A DNA stretch of 7,877 nucleotides, taken from assembly GCA_028284025.1 (NCBI GenBank), contig JANQSM010000236.1, forward strand, positions 1-7,877. Direction: 5' to 3'. Shown here piece after piece: positions 6,345 to 7,877 of the stretch (position 1 is its first letter; every line of letters starts with the position of its first letter). This DNA comes from Alphaproteobacteria bacterium. Lineage in GTDB: Bacteria > Pseudomonadota > Alphaproteobacteria > JANQSM01. A program made the position numbers and the translations under genes. The notes under the pieces were generated by a model. That model made no database searches. It was not told where the DNA came from and saw only the letters and a program-made list of their open reading frames with translations.

Positions 6345-7019
6345 ATGCAGCTGATTCTGCTTGGCCCTGCCGGGGCTGGCAAGGGAACCCAGGCTAGAAT
6401 CCTACAGGAGGAATACAGCATTCCTCAGCTTTCTACCGGCGAAATGCTCCGCCATGAAGTTAAACTCGCCACACCTTTAGGAAAAGAAATCAAAGAAGCC
6501 ATGGATAAAGGCCATTTGATTTCAGATGCGATTTTGATTCGTATGATCAAGAATGAAATTGAACAAAGCCACTGTCAGAATGGTTTTATTCTGGATGGAT
6601 TTCCCCGTACGAAACCCCAGGCTGAAGCCCTGGATTCCATGCTGAAAACACAGGATATGGAACTGGATGCGGTTATTCATCTGGAGGTTGACGAGGAAGC
6701 CCTGATTGAACGACTGACTGGCCGCTTTACCTGCGATGAATGCGGAGAAGGGTACCACGTTAAATTTAAGCCTTTAACGGTTGAAGGAATCTGTAATGTG
6801 TGTGGATCTACCAGCTTTTCCCGCCGGGATGATGATAACGAAGATGGGATCCGCCGCCGCCTGGAAGCTTTTCGCAAACAAACAGCACCAATCATCCCTT
6901 ATTACCAAGAAACAGGGAAATTAATTGTTGTTGATGGCATGGAATCTATTGACGTCGTAGCCGCTGAAATAAAAGCAAAATTAAATGAAATTAAGTCAAA
7001 ATCACGGTTGACATCTTAA
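6345..7019 (+). CDS. adk: Adenylate kinase, long form with a four-cysteine LID
   Basis: Adenylate kinase interconverts ATP + AMP and 2 ADP in the cytoplasm, setting the adenylate energy balance. The P-loop GPAGAGKGT is at 7-15, the AMP-binding segment QLSTGEMLRHEV at 28-39, and FILDGFPRT at 81-89. The LID runs from about 122 to 160 and carries C130-x2-C133 and C150-x2-C153, the zinc-binding arrangement of long adenylate kinases. Catalytic arginines of the LID and RRDDDNEDGIRRRL (160-173) follow. At 224 residues it is a normal long form. GAGGAA at 6331-6336, inside the end of secY, lies 8 bases before the ATG. Position between secY and rpsM is typical of alphaproteobacteria. Its last codons overlap the -35 box of the promoter for rpsM. 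Confidence 0.98.
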   Translation: MQLILLGPAGAGKGTQARILQEEYSIPQLSTGEMLRHEVKLATPLGKEIKEAMDKGHLISDAILIRMIKNEIEQSHCQNGFILDGFPRTKPQAEALDSMLKTQDMELDAVIHLEVDEEALIERLTGRFTCDECGEGYHVKFKPLTVEGICNVCGSTSFSRRDDDNEDGIRRRLEAFRKQTAPIIPYYQETGKLIVVDGMESIDVVAAEIKAKLNEIKSKSRLTS

Positions 7020-7040
7020 AAAAGATCCCTATACTGCGCC
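7008..7040 (+). promoter_or_regulatory. Strong sigma-70-type promoter for rpsM, rrn P1-like core
   Basis: A perfect -35 box TTGACA (7008-7013) and a near-perfect -10 box TATACT (7030-7035) are 16 bases apart. The -35 box is exactly the last two sense codons but one of adk (Leu222, Thr223) and the adk stop lies in the spacer. The stretch TCCCTATACTGCGCC (7026-7040) differs at one base from the same stretch as I recall it in E. coli rrn P1 promoters, and includes a GC-rich discriminator. In E. coli such discriminators mark promoters under stringent control. Transcription would start near 7042. Confidence 0.75.
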
Positions 7041-7105
7041 TTTCTTACAAGTCTATAGACAAATAACTTGTTGATAAGTGGTTTTTTTAATTAAGGAGAG
7101 CACAC
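7041..7105 (+). promoter_or_regulatory. Leader of rpsM with competing inverted repeats
   Basis: This is the probable untranslated leader between the promoter and rpsM. ACAAGT (7047-7052) can pair with ACTTGT (7066-7071). The loop region overlaps the perfect palindrome GTCTATAGAC (7051-7060). ACTT (7066-7069) can instead pair with AAGT (7076-7079), followed by GG and seven T (7082-7088), a weak terminator-like outline. The first and last pairings exclude each other. Stems are short, so regulation by this leader is only suggested. Confidence 0.4.
7093..7100 (+). promoter_or_regulatory. Shine-Dalgarno sequence that fixes the GTG start of rpsM
   Basis: AAGGAGAG lies 5 bases before GTG at 7106 and is one of the strongest SDs in the window. 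It supports GTG as the start, which gives the conserved [10 protein letters not shown]. Confidence 0.85.
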
Positions 7106-7492
7106 GTGGCGCGTATTGCAGGTGTTAACATTCCAACAAATAAGCGGGTTGTGATTGCCCTGACCTATATTTTCGGGATCGGGCCGACGCGTTCTAAAGC
7201 TATTTGTTCCAAAGCGGGTGTTTCCGAGAGTGTACGTGTAAAAGATCTGACCAACGAAGAAATCGCAAAATTGCGTGATATTATTGACGGTGAGGGCGAT
7301 ACAGCCCCGGTTGAAGGGGATTTGCGCCGTGTTGTTGCAATGAATATCAAGCGTTTGATGGATCTGAAATGTTACCGTGGTCTGCGTCATCGTAACAGAC
7401 TGCCGGTAAGAGGGCAGCGCACCAGCACAAACGCCCGCACCCGTAAAGGGAAAGCAGTTGCAATTGCAGGTAAGAAAAAAGTGGCTAAGTAA
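7106..7492 (+). CDS. rpsM: 30S ribosomal protein S13
   Basis: S13 lies at the top of the 30S head, contacts the P-site tRNA with its C-terminal tail, and forms bridges to the large subunit. The 128-residue product is slightly longer than the usual 118-122. It begins [27 protein letters not shown] helix-two-turn-helix region covers about 14-60, and the signature [27 protein letters not shown] is at 89-115. The basic end [12 protein letters not shown] is normal in kind. It is the only gene here with a GTG start and the only one behind a clear promoter, so it probably opens a separately controlled alpha-type operon (rpsM-rpsK and, by usual order, rpoA and rplQ beyond the window). Read-through from adk is also possible, as no convincing terminator separates them. 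Confidence 0.98.
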   Translation: MARIAGVNIPTNKRVVIALTYIFGIGPTRSKAICSKAGVSESVRVKDLTNEEIAKLRDIIDGEGDTAPVEGDLRRVVAMNIKRLMDLKCYRGLRHRNRLPVRGQRTSTNARTRKGKAVAIAGKKKVAK

Positions 7493-7518
7493 TAAAAAGT
7501 TTTTATAAGTAGGTTAAA

Positions 7519-7877
7519 ATGGCTAAAGCAGCAAAAACGAAAAAGAAGACGAAAAAGAATATCACCACTGGTGTGGTTTATATTCTTTCAACGTTTAATA
7601 ACACAATCATCAGCGTAGCAGATGACCAGGGGAATGTTATTGCCCAGGATTCAGCTGGTGCGTGCGGCTTTAAAGGGTCTAGAAAATCTACCCCATTCGC
7701 CGGTCAGGTTGCGGGGCAGCGGGTTGCACAAAAAGCTATGGAACATGGCTTAAAACAAGCCCGCGCTGAAGTAAAAGGCCCGGGATCAGGCCGTGAATCT
7801 GCCCTTCGGGCCATTCAGGCAGAAGGAATAAACCTAACATCTCTGCGGGACACAACTCCGCTGGCTCACAACGGCTG
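7519..7877 (+). CDS. rpsK: 30S ribosomal protein S11, cut by the window end
   Basis: S11 is part of the 30S platform near the E site and helps shape the mRNA path. The 119 residues present cover nearly the whole protein (family about 129). A basic N-terminus ([14 protein letters not shown]) precedes [16 protein letters not shown] (26-41). [16 protein letters not shown] (50-65), [19 protein letters not shown] (85-103) and DTTPLAHNG (111-119) follow. The usual end TPIPHNGC here reads TPLAHNG, with Ala116 in place of the conserved proline; the last two bases TG fit the expected Cys. The SD is weak: AGG at 7511-7513, 5 bases before the ATG at 7519. It is 26 bases downstream of rpsM and presumably co-transcribed with it. 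Only the last 10 or so codons are missing. Confidence 0.97.
   Translation, partial: MAKAAKTKKKTKKNITTGVVYILSTFNNTIISVADDQGNVIAQDSAGACGFKGSRKSTPFAGQVAGQRVAQKAMEHGLKQARAEVKGPGSGRESALRAIQAEGINLTSLRDTTPLAHNG

Noticed and set aside
7013..7026. ATCTT/AAGAT inverted repeat at the end of adk as a terminator or operator
   Set aside because: It is a 5-pair AT-rich stem lying inside the promoter spacer with no T-run after it, so it is more likely incidental.

Overview
The window is one co-oriented block of housekeeping genes on the + strand. It holds the end of the S10 ribosomal-protein cluster (rpsQ), the spc cluster (rplN-rplX-rplE-rpsN-rpsH-rplF-rplR-rpsE-rpmD-rplO-secY), adk, and the start of the alpha cluster (rpsM and a truncated rpsK). 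No gene is supported on the - strand, and there are no RNA genes, mobile elements or CRISPR arrays. The longest gap without a gene is 86 bases.

The organism is most likely an alphaproteobacterium. The order secY-adk-rpsM, with no rpmJ between secY and rpsM, is typical of that class. S5 and S11 also carry stretches of alphaproteobacterial character (for example [17 protein letters not shown] in S5 and [10 protein letters not shown] in S11). Base composition is moderate, and lysine-rich tails are common. A deep-branching or host-associated lineage is possible, but the sequence does not settle genus or order.

Layout: bases 11-6340 are 12 tightly packed genes with gaps of 4 to 45 bases, most with a recognisable Shine-Dalgarno (SD) sequence. 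No convincing promoter was seen between rpsQ and rplN, where E. coli starts its spc operon, so S10 and spc are probably one transcript here. adk follows secY by 4 bases. The only strong promoter visible lies at the end of adk and reads into rpsM: TTGACA, 16 bases, TATACT, then a GC-rich discriminator. Its core closely resembles the E. coli rrn P1 promoters. It is followed by a leader of about 65 bases with competing small inverted repeats, then rpsM with a strong SD and a GTG start.

The genes work together as a ribosome-building block (six small-subunit and seven large-subunit proteins). They are joined to the protein-export channel SecY and to adenylate kinase, which balances adenine nucleotides.

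I see no previously undescribed system. The points worth a second look are the rrn-like promoter and leader before rpsM, a tail of about 85 residues on S5 with smaller similar tails on S17 and L15, an S14 that keeps two of the four zinc-site cysteine positions and has a 9-residue insertion, and a secY with no visible SD.
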